Shown here piece after piece: positions 28,200-36,223 of a stretch of DNA of 64,000 nucleotides. The stretch is taken from positions 372,001 through 436,000 of the forward strand of contig NZ_CABFVU010000003.1 in the NCBI RefSeq assembly GCF_902150045.1. Direction: 5' to 3'. The notes beneath the pieces were generated by a model that was not told where the DNA came from, did not search any database, and saw nothing but the letters and a program-made list of their open reading frames with translations. The first letter of the stretch is position 1. Each line of letters begins with the position of its first letter. The stretch comes from Chitinophaga polysaccharea. GTDB taxonomy: Bacteria; Bacteroidota; Bacteroidia; Chitinophagales; Chitinophagaceae. The translations under genes were made by a program, and so were the position numbers.

Positions 28200-28230
28200 T
28201 TTTATATCCGGGAATTATTTTCTACCTTGC
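28200..28230 (+). promoter_or_regulatory. Candidate promoter for the retron RNA
   Basis: TTTT (28200-28203), 19 nt, then TACCTTGC (28223-28230). The spacing matches Bacteroidota promoters, but two bases of the TAnnTTTG element differ. It would start transcription near 28237, just before the a1 repeat. Confidence 0.3.
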
Positions 28231-28243
28231 TGACTCGTTAATA

Positions 28244-28488
28244 ACAAAGATCTTTGTAAAGAGGAATTGATTGCACTTGCGCCCGAAAAGGGATGAATGA
28301 TGTTTCGTCATTCAGGTATTCTGACTATACATGCTTCACTAAATGCAATCTTTACTTTGGGAGGGGCCTACTGTACGCATATTTCCAGTAGAAGCCCCGG
28401 GGGCTGAAATATGCGTACAGTAGGCCCCTCCCTGGAGTTGATTGATTTAGTCAATGGTTTGCACGAAGGCCCTTTCCTCTTTACAGAA
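28244..28488 (+). ncRNA. Retron msr-msd RNA
   Basis: Repeat a1 TGTAAAGAGGAA (28255-28266) is fully complementary to a2 TTCCTCTTTACA (28474-28485). Inside, GATTGCA (28269-28275) pairs with TGCAATC (28344-28350) and encloses the msr hairpins: CCC-GAAAA-GGG (28282-28292) and a 9-bp stem with UUU loop (28294-28302 with 28306-28314, one G-U). The msd hairpin is 27 perfect base pairs (28359-28385 with 28406-28432), a 7-nt 5' bulge (28386-28392), then AGCCC/GGGCT (28393-28397 with 28401-28405). This order is the retron ncRNA plan; Ec86 also has a GUUUC-type msr loop. The RT would prime from a 2'-OH of a G near 28269-28279, not determined. Ends are approximate. Confidence 0.85.
28359..28432 (+). repeat. 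Long inverted repeat forming the msd stem
   Basis: The arms at 28359-28385 and 28406-28432 are perfect 27-bp complements, with a short second stem at the tip. The reverse-transcribed msDNA would keep this as a DNA hairpin. Confidence 0.95.
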
Positions 28489-28620
28489 TTTTGTTTCCCC
28501 GTTTTAGCAAGGCCATACTCCCGGCCATTTTCCATCTTCTTCCCGGTATATTTATTTGAAGGCAAAGGATCATTTTCATTGTCTGAGTCATGAAACAGTA
28601 TAAATACAAACCTATTTATC

Positions 28621-30138
28621 ATGTTCTTAACCCGTCAGCAACTGTACGATAAGATACGTGCATCCTCAAAAGAGGAATATATATTACAGGAAATGACGCG
28701 CCTGGGTTTCTGGGCCGAAAACGTTGCAAAGCCTTCACCGGCAGCCACCCTTATCCAAAAAGAGAGCGAGGTGCGCCGGCAGTTGAATGAACTGCTCAGC
28801 GAACGGCAACGCTACCGCAATAAGCGGGCAATGCTGGAAGACATGCGCAAAGCCCGCATGGCTAAAGCCAAACTGAAAAGAGAAGAAACAAAACAACGCC
28901 GTGAAACCGCCAGGAAGGAAAAAGCCGCTGCGTGGGCCGTCACAAGTGAACAGGAAATTGTATACCTCGGTGAAGAAGTGTCTGCAGGCTTAAATAAAAA
29001 AGTGCCGGATGTGGCGCAACTGCAGAAATTCGGATTACCTGTATGGGCCGACGCCGCTGCACTCGCAAACGCCATGGGTATCACCATCGGTAAACTGAGG
29101 TATTTGTCCTTTAACCGGAAAGTAGGGCATCATACCCATTACCAACGTTTCCAGGTCCCGAAAAAATCCGGTGGCACACGTACCATTTCTGCTCCCATGC
29201 CACAGCTGAAAGCTGCGCAGCACTGGATCCTGGAAAACATTCTTTATAAAATAAAAAATGACAAAGCTGCACATGGTTTCGTGCCCGGTAGATCCATTGT
29301 TACCAACGCCGCGCCGCATACCGGACAGGATATCGTGATCAACATTGATCTGCGCGACTTCTTCCCATCTATCGCCTATAAACGTGTAAAAGGATTATTC
29401 TGTAAACTCGGATACGCTGAACAGGTAGCTACCATACTGGCGCTGATATGTACAGAACCCGAAGTAGATGAGGTATTGCTCGATGGCCGCAAATACTATG
29501 TGGCTAAAACAGCAAGACATCTCCCGCAGGGAGCCCCGACCAGCCCGGCTATCACCAACCTGATCTGTTATAAACTGGACAGGCGTTTTGCAGGCCTGGC
29601 GGCAAAATACGGCTACGCCTATACGAGATATGCTGATGATATGACCTTTTCTGCAAAAGGACCTGCTGCTGATAAAGCAGGGCAGTTACTGCGCGCAGTG
29701 AAAATGTTTGTAAAGGAAGAAGGATTTACTATCCATCCCGACAAGTTGAAAGTAATGCGCAAGGGCGATAAACACGAAGTAACCGGCATCGTGGTAAATG
29801 AAAAGCTGAGCCTGGACCGTACCACCCTTCGTAAATTCCGTGCATTGCTGCACCAGGTGTCAAAAACCGGTTTGGCTAACAAAAGCTGGGGCAAAGGAAA
29901 AAATATTATCAGCAGCATGGAAGGATACGCCAACTTTGTACATATGGTGAAACCGGAACTGGGGATAAAGCTGAAAGCTACACTGGGCGCCCTGTTGCAA
30001 CGCGAGGATATAAAAACGGAAGCACGGGCTTTATGGACCGGCGATAGTCCCGCTAAAAAAGCAGTGGCCGACTTTAAACGGGAACCGCTTAACAAACAGA
30101 ATCCTTCATCAGATAAGCCCTGGTGGGATGTAGTATAG
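28621..30138 (+). CDS. Retron reverse transcriptase with basic coiled-coil N-terminal extension
   Basis: 505 residues. The RT core is about 165-440: NIDLRDFFPSI (RT motif A), QGAPTSP (303-309), catalytic YADD (337-340), and the retron hallmarks NAxxH (N229-H233) and VTG (387-389). The extra N-terminal 140 residues contain a highly charged helix (about 45-105, rich in K/R/E) that looks like a coiled coil. Long N-terminal extensions also occur in myxobacterial retron RTs. It would copy part of the RNA at 28244-28488 into branched msDNA and hold it with the two upstream proteins. It is preceded by its ncRNA and followed by a strong terminator. Confidence 0.95.
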   Translation: MFLTRQQLYDKIRASSKEEYILQEMTRLGFWAENVAKPSPAATLIQKESEVRRQLNELLSERQRYRNKRAMLEDMRKARMAKAKLKREETKQRRETARKEKAAAWAVTSEQEIVYLGEEVSAGLNKKVPDVAQLQKFGLPVWADAAALANAMGITIGKLRYLSFNRKVGHHTHYQRFQVPKKSGGTRTISAPMPQLKAAQHWILENILYKIKNDKAAHGFVPGRSIVTNAAPHTGQDIVINIDLRDFFPSIAYKRVKGLFCKLGYAEQVATILALICTEPEVDEVLLDGRKYYVAKTARHLPQGAPTSPAITNLICYKLDRRFAGLAAKYGYAYTRYADDMTFSAKGPAADKAGQLLRAVKMFVKEEGFTIHPDKLKVMRKGDKHEVTGIVVNEKLSLDRTTLRKFRALLHQVSKTGLANKSWGKGKNIISSMEGYANFVHMVKPELGIKLKATLGALLQREDIKTEARALWTGDSPAKKAVADFKREPLNKQNPSSDKPWWDVV

Positions 30139-30159
30139 TAACAGGCAGGCAAACATAAA

Positions 30160-30195
30160 AAGCCCCGGGCACTATTAGTACCCGGGGCTTCTCTT
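30160..30195. terminator. Bidirectional terminator between retron RT and TonB receptor
   Basis: AAGCCCCGGG (30160-30169) pairs perfectly with CCCGGGGCTT (30181-30190) around an 11-nt loop, with T-rich sequence after it on the plus strand and A-rich before it. Confidence 0.88.
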
Positions 30196-33057
30196 TTATA
30201 AATTGTAACCTATGGAAATATAGGCTTGTGTTCCGATAGTCGGGTTACCCCATGATTGAATGTACTTTTTGTTCAGCAGGTTGGCTGCTCCCAGTTTAAC
30301 CGTGGTTTTAGCTTTCGGGAAAAACTTGCTTACCATGGCATCCAGTGTGCCAAAGGCAGGAATTTCACTCAGTCCCGCAGCATTTAAATTAGGCCCTACA
30401 AAAGTAGATTGCCATACGAATGACTGCTGCCATTTCCATAAAATATTAAAGGCAAAATTGGAATTGGCAATGTTGCGGTTGCCGAAATTCAGGCTGTAAC
30501 GTACTTTGGGTGTATTGTACGTCGCCATAAATGAACCAAGATCTTTTTCATTGGTCAGTTCATTATAGGAAATGTTACCACCTGCGGTGAAATTAAGCGG
30601 CAGGCTGTAATCCAGTCCCAGCGCCCATCCCCATGAGTGCACCACTTCGGTGGCGCTTACCGGCACGGAGAATAAATTGTTCTTGGCAGGATCGGCAGTT
30701 GGCTGTACCAGCATCTGCGTACCGTTCATATTCTTGAAATCGTTCTTATAGATATAGGCATCTACCAGCAGTTGCTTTGCGATCACGGCTTTATAACCGA
30801 TTTCGTATGCCTGGATCCTTTCCGGGAGGAACTCGCGGAAAACATACTGTGTAGGGTTTCCTGCCTGTACAGATTGCAGGGAGAATACCGGTCCTTTATC
30901 CAAACCATAACGTTCACGCAGGAAAGGCAAACCTCCGATCAGGTGCGCCTGTGGAGTTACAAGATCGATATACTGATCCTGGTTATGCGGGATACGGAAA
31001 CCGGTTTGATAGGAAGCGCGGATATTATGCGTACCAAGGAAAGTATACACGGCAGATAAGCGCGGGCTGAACTGACCTTTGAAGTTCATATTCTTATCGT
31101 AACGCAGGGAGCCGGTCAGTTTCACGTGGTCCTCTATGATCTTCTTCATGATCTGCACATAACCGCCGTATTCATTGATGCGGAACTCCTTGCCGTTATC
31201 ATCTACTGCAAACAGTGTTTTTTCGGAATTGAGCGCATAACGGCGATAGTTACCGCCCGCCAGGATCTCTGCAAAATGGATCAGGTTATGAAAGTTATAC
31301 ATGAACTCCGCCTGGTACAGGTTGGTTTTATCAGTGAATTTAGCGCCTACGCCGGAAGCATCGCCGGGTATGGGTTTATTCTTCACTTTGTCTGCCGCGG
31401 CATCAAATTCAGGCGTGCCGGGGATGAGGCGGCCCTTGTCTGCGTTAGCACGGGCAGCGCTGATAAAGTTTGCCTGCTGGGATTGAACGGCCGCCTGGGC
31501 AGCTGCAAATGCAGCAGGAACGCCTTGTCCGAGGTTATTGGTAAAAGTTGTTTTAAAGAGATTGCCTGCGGCCAGTCCATAAGTACCGAAGTATTCTGTA
31601 TACCATTGCTGGCTGCTTTTCCAGGCCTCATTGATACCGGAAGCCAGTGTGCCACCGGCATAGCTGTCGCCCGCTCTTTCCTGTGTAGTATATAATCTTA
31701 CGTAGAAATCAGGGCTTTTAAGTTCCACTTTGTACTGACCCATGTTGAAGTTTTTCAGGGAGTAGCGGTCGGCCCCGGTGTATACCGTGGTACCGGAACC
31801 GTAGCTACCCTGTAAAATGGCTTCCAGGTTGGGTGTTAGCCGGTAATGCAATGCAGCGTTCAGTTTTAGGTTTTTGGTGGTATAATCCACTACATCCGCT
31901 TCATTGTAACCAGTGCGGGTTACATTCGACATATTCTGCGGAGGCAGGATGGCGTTGTATAACTGATCTGGTGTGAGGGCGCCTCCCAGCTGCTGCGACA
32001 ATGCGATCATCTGCGGCATGAGGGAAGGTTTGAGGCCGGTGTACATATTCACCGTATTCTCATCTCCATAAACATTCACTCCATTATAACCTTCATTATT
32101 GGCACGGGTACCGTTTTCCAGGGTATGACCGTTTGCCAGGCTCTGGTCGCGCTGATCATAAGCTTGCCAGTCTTTTGCCTGGAGGTAGCCAACATTCAGT
32201 TTGAATGCAACCTTATCACTGAAGGCGTGCGCATAACGAACAGACACATCGTAAAAACCGGTAGTGGCAGTAGAGCGCCCGGCATCATTCAGGAAGCCGG
32301 TTTTCACCAGGGCGCTTAATCCCTGGTACTGGAAGGGGTTTTTGCTGTTCATCAGCAGGATGCCGTTGAGTGCATTGGGGCCATACAGGGCGGAAGCCGC
32401 GCCAGGAATAAGCTCCATATTATCCAGGTCCACTTCAGGAATGCCCACCATGTTGCCTACCGCGAAATTCAGACCTGGAGCCTGGTTATCCATTCCATCA
32501 TTCAGTTGCAGCACGCGGGTATTGCCATTGCTGTTAAAACCGCGGGTGTTCACTGATTTGAATGTTAAGCTCTGGGTGCTCATTTCCACGCCTTTCAGGT
32601 TGGCCAGCGCATCGTAGTAAGAGGCTGCAGGAGAGGCTTTCAGGGCACGGGCATCCAGTTTTTCGATGGATACGGGCGATTGCAGGATGCTTTCCTGTGT
32701 ACGGCTGGCGGCAACCACTACTTCCTGACCGAGAATTTCCGTAGAGCTGAGCTGCACATCCAGGTTGCTGGTAGCGGAAGAAACCTCGTGCTCTTCTGTT
32801 TTAAAACCCACGTAAGAGAACACGAGGGTTAGCGGGAAAGCGTGAGTGGTTTTAAGGGTGAAGGCGCCGCCGCTGCCGGTAATGGTACCGGTGGAGGAAC
32901 CTTTAACCGCTACGGTCACACCAGGCATGACGTTGCCGGAACCTTTTTCGCGTACAGTACCATGAATAGTGGCGGGGGGTTGTGCTGAAATTACCTGGGT
33001 AAGGGATAATAAAAGCACCAGGCAGCCTGTGAAGGCTTTGATTAGAATGCTTCTCAT
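30196..33057 (-). CDS. TonB-dependent receptor with carboxypeptidase-regulatory-like N-terminal domain
   Basis: 953 residues. A signal peptide (to about residue 25) is followed by a CarboxypepD_reg-like beta-sandwich (TIHGTVREKGSGNVMPGV, about 30-115), a plug domain (SPVSIEKLDARALKAS, GFNSNGNTRVLQLNDGMDNQ) and a 22-strand outer-membrane barrel ending in an aromatic-rich C-terminus. It imports a scarce ligand using TonB energy. No SusD partner is adjacent, so it is not a SusC pair; the ligand is unknown. It is monocistronic and convergent with the retron RT. Confidence 0.93.
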   Translation of the reverse strand: MRSILIKAFTGCLVLLLSLTQVISAQPPATIHGTVREKGSGNVMPGVTVAVKGSSTGTITGSGGAFTLKTTHAFPLTLVFSYVGFKTEEHEVSSATSNLDVQLSSTEILGQEVVVAASRTQESILQSPVSIEKLDARALKASPAASYYDALANLKGVEMSTQSLTFKSVNTRGFNSNGNTRVLQLNDGMDNQAPGLNFAVGNMVGIPEVDLDNMELIPGAASALYGPNALNGILLMNSKNPFQYQGLSALVKTGFLNDAGRSTATTGFYDVSVRYAHAFSDKVAFKLNVGYLQAKDWQAYDQRDQSLANGHTLENGTRANNEGYNGVNVYGDENTVNMYTGLKPSLMPQMIALSQQLGGALTPDQLYNAILPPQNMSNVTRTGYNEADVVDYTTKNLKLNAALHYRLTPNLEAILQGSYGSGTTVYTGADRYSLKNFNMGQYKVELKSPDFYVRLYTTQERAGDSYAGGTLASGINEAWKSSQQWYTEYFGTYGLAAGNLFKTTFTNNLGQGVPAAFAAAQAAVQSQQANFISAARANADKGRLIPGTPEFDAAADKVKNKPIPGDASGVGAKFTDKTNLYQAEFMYNFHNLIHFAEILAGGNYRRYALNSEKTLFAVDDNGKEFRINEYGGYVQIMKKIIEDHVKLTGSLRYDKNMNFKGQFSPRLSAVYTFLGTHNIRASYQTGFRIPHNQDQYIDLVTPQAHLIGGLPFLRERYGLDKGPVFSLQSVQAGNPTQYVFREFLPERIQAYEIGYKAVIAKQLLVDAYIYKNDFKNMNGTQMLVQPTADPAKNNLFSVPVSATEVVHSWGWALGLDYSLPLNFTAGGNISYNELTNEKDLGSFMATYNTPKVRYSLNFGNRNIANSNFAFNILWKWQQSFVWQSTFVGPNLNAAGLSEIPAFGTLDAMVSKFFPKAKTTVKLGAANLLNKKYIQSWGNPTIGTQAYISIGYNL

Positions 33058-33144
33058 ACACGATGGATTTATAAAAGGTTTAGACTTGGTTTAAATAAAT
33101 ATAATGAAAAAAAACCGCATATAGCCATCGGGAGCGCAGGGGAT

Positions 33145-33179
33145 TAAAATAAAAATGCAGCAGGGTTATCCTGCTGCAT
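33145..33179 (-). terminator. Rho-independent terminator after metX
   Basis: ATGCAGCAGG (33155-33164) pairs with CCTGCTGCAT (33170-33179), a 10-bp stem with a 5-nt loop. Reading leftwards it is followed by a T-rich tract, as needed for the minus strand. Confidence 0.85.
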
Positions 33180-33215
33180 ATATCTTCCTGTAAGATCTTC
33201 AGAATCAATATATTT

Positions 33216-34232
33216 TTAGTGCATCCATTCCCGTAAGATCTTGCCGATCTTCTCAAATTCTATCAGGAAACCATCATGTCCGTACGAAGAGTCTATTTCA
33301 TGATAAGTGGCATTGGGGAGATGTGCTGCCATAAACTGCTGTTCTTCCGGCGGACATAAAATATCGCTGCTGATGCCGATCAGCAGCGTAGGCTGCCGGA
33401 TGTGAGAAAGGGTAGTGGTAATGTCCTCATGGCGGCCACGGGCAATATTGTGGCTGTCCATCGCTTTGGTGAGCAGCCAGTACGATTGCGCATTGAAACG
33501 TTTTACGAGTTTATCGCCCTGGTAATTGATATAGGAAGAAGCCCTGAAGTTATCGGTCTTCTCTTTATCTTCATCAGATTGTGCGCGCACAAAGGTCTGG
33601 TAGTTGCGATAAGTAAGCATACCGATAGCCCTGGCGGCTTTCAGCCCTTTTGAACCTGCGCTGTGGTTATTGTCCTGCCAGGTATCATCCGCTTCAATGG
33701 CCAGTCGCTGCGCCGTGTGGATAGCAATACCCCAGGCGCTTTCCGCTGCGCCGGTGCACAGTAAAAAGAGGCGGTCTATAACAGCCGGCTCGAACAACGA
33801 CCATTCCAGGGCCTGGTATCCCCCCATGGAACCGCCTATCAGCAGGTGGATACGGGGTATCTGCAGGTGCTGCCTGAGGAGGATATGCGCCTGTACCATA
33901 TCGCGGATGGTGACGGTGGGGAATTGCTTGTACCAGGGATGCCCCGTTTCAGGATTAGTGGTGTGCGGGCCGCTGCTGCCATAGCAGGAGCCAATGATAT
34001 TGGCGCAAACAATAAAGTGCTTGTCGGGGTCAATGGCTTTACCGGCCCCTATCAGTCCGGTCCACCAATCAGCTGCATCACTGTTGGCCGTGAGGGCATG
34101 ACATACCCAAACCACGTTACTTCCATCTTCTTTCATCGTACCATATGTATGATACGCGATATGTAATCCCGGTAATACTTCCCCGGACTCTAACCGGAAT
34201 GCTGTCTGAGTGTAAAATACCTTTGCCGACAA
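33216..34232 (-). CDS. metX: Homoserine O-acetyltransferase
   Basis: 338 residues from a TTG at 34232. No ATG fits; the frame is open to another TTG at 34289, but a TAGTTTTG -7 element (34258-34251) lies within that extension and GAAGAAG precedes the chosen TTG. The enzyme is an alpha/beta hydrolase: nucleophile elbow GGSMGG, conserved WVCHALTANSDAADWW and DPDKHFIVCANIIGSCYGSS, catalytic Asp in LIGISSDILCPPEEQ and His in SSYGHDGFL. It acetylates homoserine from acetyl-CoA in methionine synthesis. The plus-strand sulfhydrylase at 34809 would use the product. The start is uncertain. Confidence 0.92.
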   Translation of the reverse strand: MSAKVFYTQTAFRLESGEVLPGLHIAYHTYGTMKEDGSNVVWVCHALTANSDAADWWTGLIGAGKAIDPDKHFIVCANIIGSCYGSSGPHTTNPETGHPWYKQFPTVTIRDMVQAHILLRQHLQIPRIHLLIGGSMGGYQALEWSLFEPAVIDRLFLLCTGAAESAWGIAIHTAQRLAIEADDTWQDNNHSAGSKGLKAARAIGMLTYRNYQTFVRAQSDEDKEKTDNFRASSYINYQGDKLVKRFNAQSYWLLTKAMDSHNIARGRHEDITTTLSHIRQPTLLIGISSDILCPPEEQQFMAAHLPNATYHEIDSSYGHDGFLIEFEKIGKILREWMH

Positions 34233-34250
34233 TGCTTCTTCAAATTTGCG

Positions 34251-34258
34251 CAAAACTA
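34251..34258 (-). promoter_or_regulatory. -7 element of the metX promoter
   Basis: TAGTTTTG on the minus strand fits TAnnTTTG and sits 18 bp before the TTG start chosen for metX. No TTTG was found at -33. Confidence 0.4.
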
Positions 34259-34338
34259 CAATATCAGAATTAAATATTGTAAAATACAACTGATGATTTA
34301 CGAATGGCGGTCACTGCATAAATCCTGATGGTTTTATT

Positions 34339-34346
34339 TATCTTTG
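34339..34346 (+). promoter_or_regulatory. -7 element of the OsmC-family gene promoter
   Basis: TATCTTTG fits TAnnTTTG, 20 bp before the ATG at 34367. It lies inside the longer open frame, which supports the later start. Confidence 0.5.
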
Positions 34347-34366
34347 TTGAAGATAACCTAATAATC

Positions 34367-34786
34367 ATGAAGATAGCATTACAAAGAGTAGATGACGGAT
34401 TTAATATGGAGGCAGTAGATGAAGGCGGCCACAAAGTACTGATGGACTCATCTGTGGAGAATGGCGGCAAGAACAATGGCGTAAGACCCATGCAAATGGT
34501 GATCATGGGCCTGGGCGGCTGCTCTGCCATTGATGTGATGATGATCCTGAAGAAACAACGCCAGGAAGTAACAGATTTCCGTATAGAAATTGATGCAGAA
34601 AGAGAAAAAGGCAAGGAGCCTTCCCTCTGGGAAACCGCTCACCTGGTGTTCCATCTCAAAGGTAATATCGATCCCGATAAAGCAGCACGCGCTGTGGAAT
34701 TGTCTATGAACAAATATTGTTCTGTGGCGGAAACCCTGCGTCAGGGAAATACTAAACTGACCTGGGAAGTGAAACTGAACGCTTAA
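34367..34786 (+). CDS. OsmC family protein
   Basis: 139 residues from the ATG at 34367; an upstream ATG at 34328 would overlap the promoter element. It has the OsmC/Ohr fold pattern with the peroxidatic Cys in MGLGGCSAIDVMMIL; the second Cys of the pair is in SMNKYCSVAETL. Such proteins reduce organic peroxides or bind acyl groups in the cytoplasm. It is 22 bp upstream of the PLP sulfhydrylase and divergent from metX. Placement between two methionine genes suggests co-regulation with sulfur metabolism, which is inference. Confidence 0.9.
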   Translation: MKIALQRVDDGFNMEAVDEGGHKVLMDSSVENGGKNNGVRPMQMVIMGLGGCSAIDVMMILKKQRQEVTDFRIEIDAEREKGKEPSLWETAHLVFHLKGNIDPDKAARAVELSMNKYCSVAETLRQGNTKLTWEVKLNA

Positions 34787-34808
34787 AAATGCTGTAATTA
34801 CCATATCC

Positions 34809-36008
34809 ATGAGCAAAGAAAAAAATCAATACCAGCCGGATACCAATGCGGTAAGAATGCAGATGTCTAAAACAGACCAGATGGAGCATTCTGCACCCAT
34901 GTTCCTGACTTCCAGTTTTTGTTTTGATAATGCGGAAGAAATGCGGGCTACTTTTGCGGATGAAACAGACTTCAATATCTACAGCCGTTTCAGCAATCCC
35001 AATGTAGACGAATTTGTAAAGAAGATGTGCGCCCTGGAAGGAGCAGAAGCAGGATATGCCACCGCTTCCGGCATGAGCGCAATATTTGCCGGCTTTATGG
35101 CCCTGCTGAAAAACGGCGACCACCTGTTATCGGCCCGCGCTATCTTCGGCTCTACCCACACTGTGATCACGAAGTTCCTCCCTAAGTGGGGCATTGAAAC
35201 TTCTTATTTTGATATGACCGATCCGGCAGGCATAGAAGCGATGATCAAACCCAATACGAAGATGATCTTCGTGGAAACACCCTCCAACCCGGGCCTGGAA
35301 ATCATTGACCTGGAACTGCTGGCAGGAATTGCCAATAAGCATAATCTCATCCTGAACGTCGATAACTGTTTTGCGACGCCAGTATTGCAACGGCCAATCG
35401 AATACGGCGCCCACCTGGTAACACATTCAGCTACCAAATGGATCGACGGGCAAGGCCGCGTACTGGGCGGGGTAGTAGTTGGTAAAGCAGAGCTGATCAA
35501 GGAGATCCATACCTTTTGCAGAAGCACAGGCCCGGCTATGTCGCCGTTTAACGCCTGGGTGCTCAGCAAAAGCCTGGAAACCCTGTTCGTGAGAGTAGAG
35601 CGTCATTCCTCCAGTGCATTAAAACTGGCGCAGGGGCTGGAAAACAATCCCCACCTGCTGTCTGTAAAATATCCTTTGCTTCCCAGTCACCCGCAATACA
35701 GTATCGCTCAAAAACAAATGAGCGGTGGCGGCGGTATTGTATGTTTTGAGCTCAAAGGCGGCCTGCAGCAGGGTGTCCGTTTCCTGGATGCATTGCAGCT
35801 GCTCTCATTAACAGCTAACCTGGGCGACAGCCGCAGTATTGCCTCCCATCCGGCCAGCACCACGCATGCAAAGCTTTCTGATGAGGAAAGGGCCATTGCG
35901 GGTATAACACCAGGCCTGATAAGGATTTCAGTTGGACTGGAAAATATTAAGGATATTTTGGAAGATATAGAACAGGCGCTGGAATCGAGCGCCGCGGGTC
36001 TGGTCTGA
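34809..36008 (+). CDS. metZ: O-acetyl/O-succinylhomoserine sulfhydrylase (Cys/Met metabolism PLP enzyme)
   Basis: 399 residues of the fold-type-I cystathionine gamma-synthase family: YSRFSNPNVDEFVKKM, GYATASGMSAI, VDNCFATPVLQRP and the PLP lysine in THSATKWIDGQGR. The length and motifs fit MetZ/MetY-type enzymes, which combine an activated homoserine with sulfide to give homocysteine. With metX nearby, O-acetylhomoserine is the likely substrate; the metZ symbol follows the closest family and is less certain than the reaction class. Co-transcribed with the OsmC gene. Confidence 0.9.
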   Translation: MSKEKNQYQPDTNAVRMQMSKTDQMEHSAPMFLTSSFCFDNAEEMRATFADETDFNIYSRFSNPNVDEFVKKMCALEGAEAGYATASGMSAIFAGFMALLKNGDHLLSARAIFGSTHTVITKFLPKWGIETSYFDMTDPAGIEAMIKPNTKMIFVETPSNPGLEIIDLELLAGIANKHNLILNVDNCFATPVLQRPIEYGAHLVTHSATKWIDGQGRVLGGVVVGKAELIKEIHTFCRSTGPAMSPFNAWVLSKSLETLFVRVERHSSSALKLAQGLENNPHLLSVKYPLLPSHPQYSIAQKQMSGGGGIVCFELKGGLQQGVRFLDALQLLSLTANLGDSRSIASHPASTTHAKLSDEERAIAGITPGLIRISVGLENIKDILEDIEQALESSAAGLV

Positions 36009-36020
36009 CCCAGGATCGCG

Positions 36021-36084
36021 TTGATTTTGCTGATTACCCGGATTTGATCATCTTTGATTTTTAAAAGATAATCAGCAAAATCAA
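36021..36084. repeat. Intergenic inverted repeat, possible dispersed palindromic element
   Basis: TTGATTTTGCTGATTA (36021-36036) is perfectly complementary to 36069-36084 (16 bp). A second weaker pairing, ATCTTT with AAAGAT, lies in the 32-nt spacer. It follows the sulfhydrylase stop by 12 bp without a U-tract. The sequence type (variations on GATTTTGCTGATTA) resembles high-copy intergenic palindromes of Bacteroidota genomes, from memory; no second copy is in this window. Confidence 0.6.
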
Positions 36085-36223
36085 TGTACTGATATAAAAT
36101 TCATTGCCCGTTTGCTCATGGTCCAATACTGTAGTCGAAAATGAATAACAACAGCCCCATTTTGTGATTCACCCCCTTTAAGTCATGTAACCCGGTCATG
36201 TGTGACCTGATAGTTTCCCCTCT

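Larger units (their letters stand above)
28188..28620 (+). other. 433-bp gap containing the retron RNA and RT leader
   Basis: The non-coding stretch between the WHSWIM stop and the RT start. It holds a candidate promoter (28200-28230), the folded msr-msd region (28244-28488) and about 130 bp before the RT that shows no strong structure. Short ORFs on either strand here run through the hairpins and are not credible. Confidence 0.8.

Noticed and set aside
28368..28622. ORFs on both strands through the msd hairpin
   Set aside because: They read across the perfect inverted repeat, have no family match or ribosome binding site, and are explained by the retron RNA.
33984..34300. SAM riboswitch before metX
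   Set aside because: The upstream gap is too short and no SAM-I or SAM-II core could be drawn.
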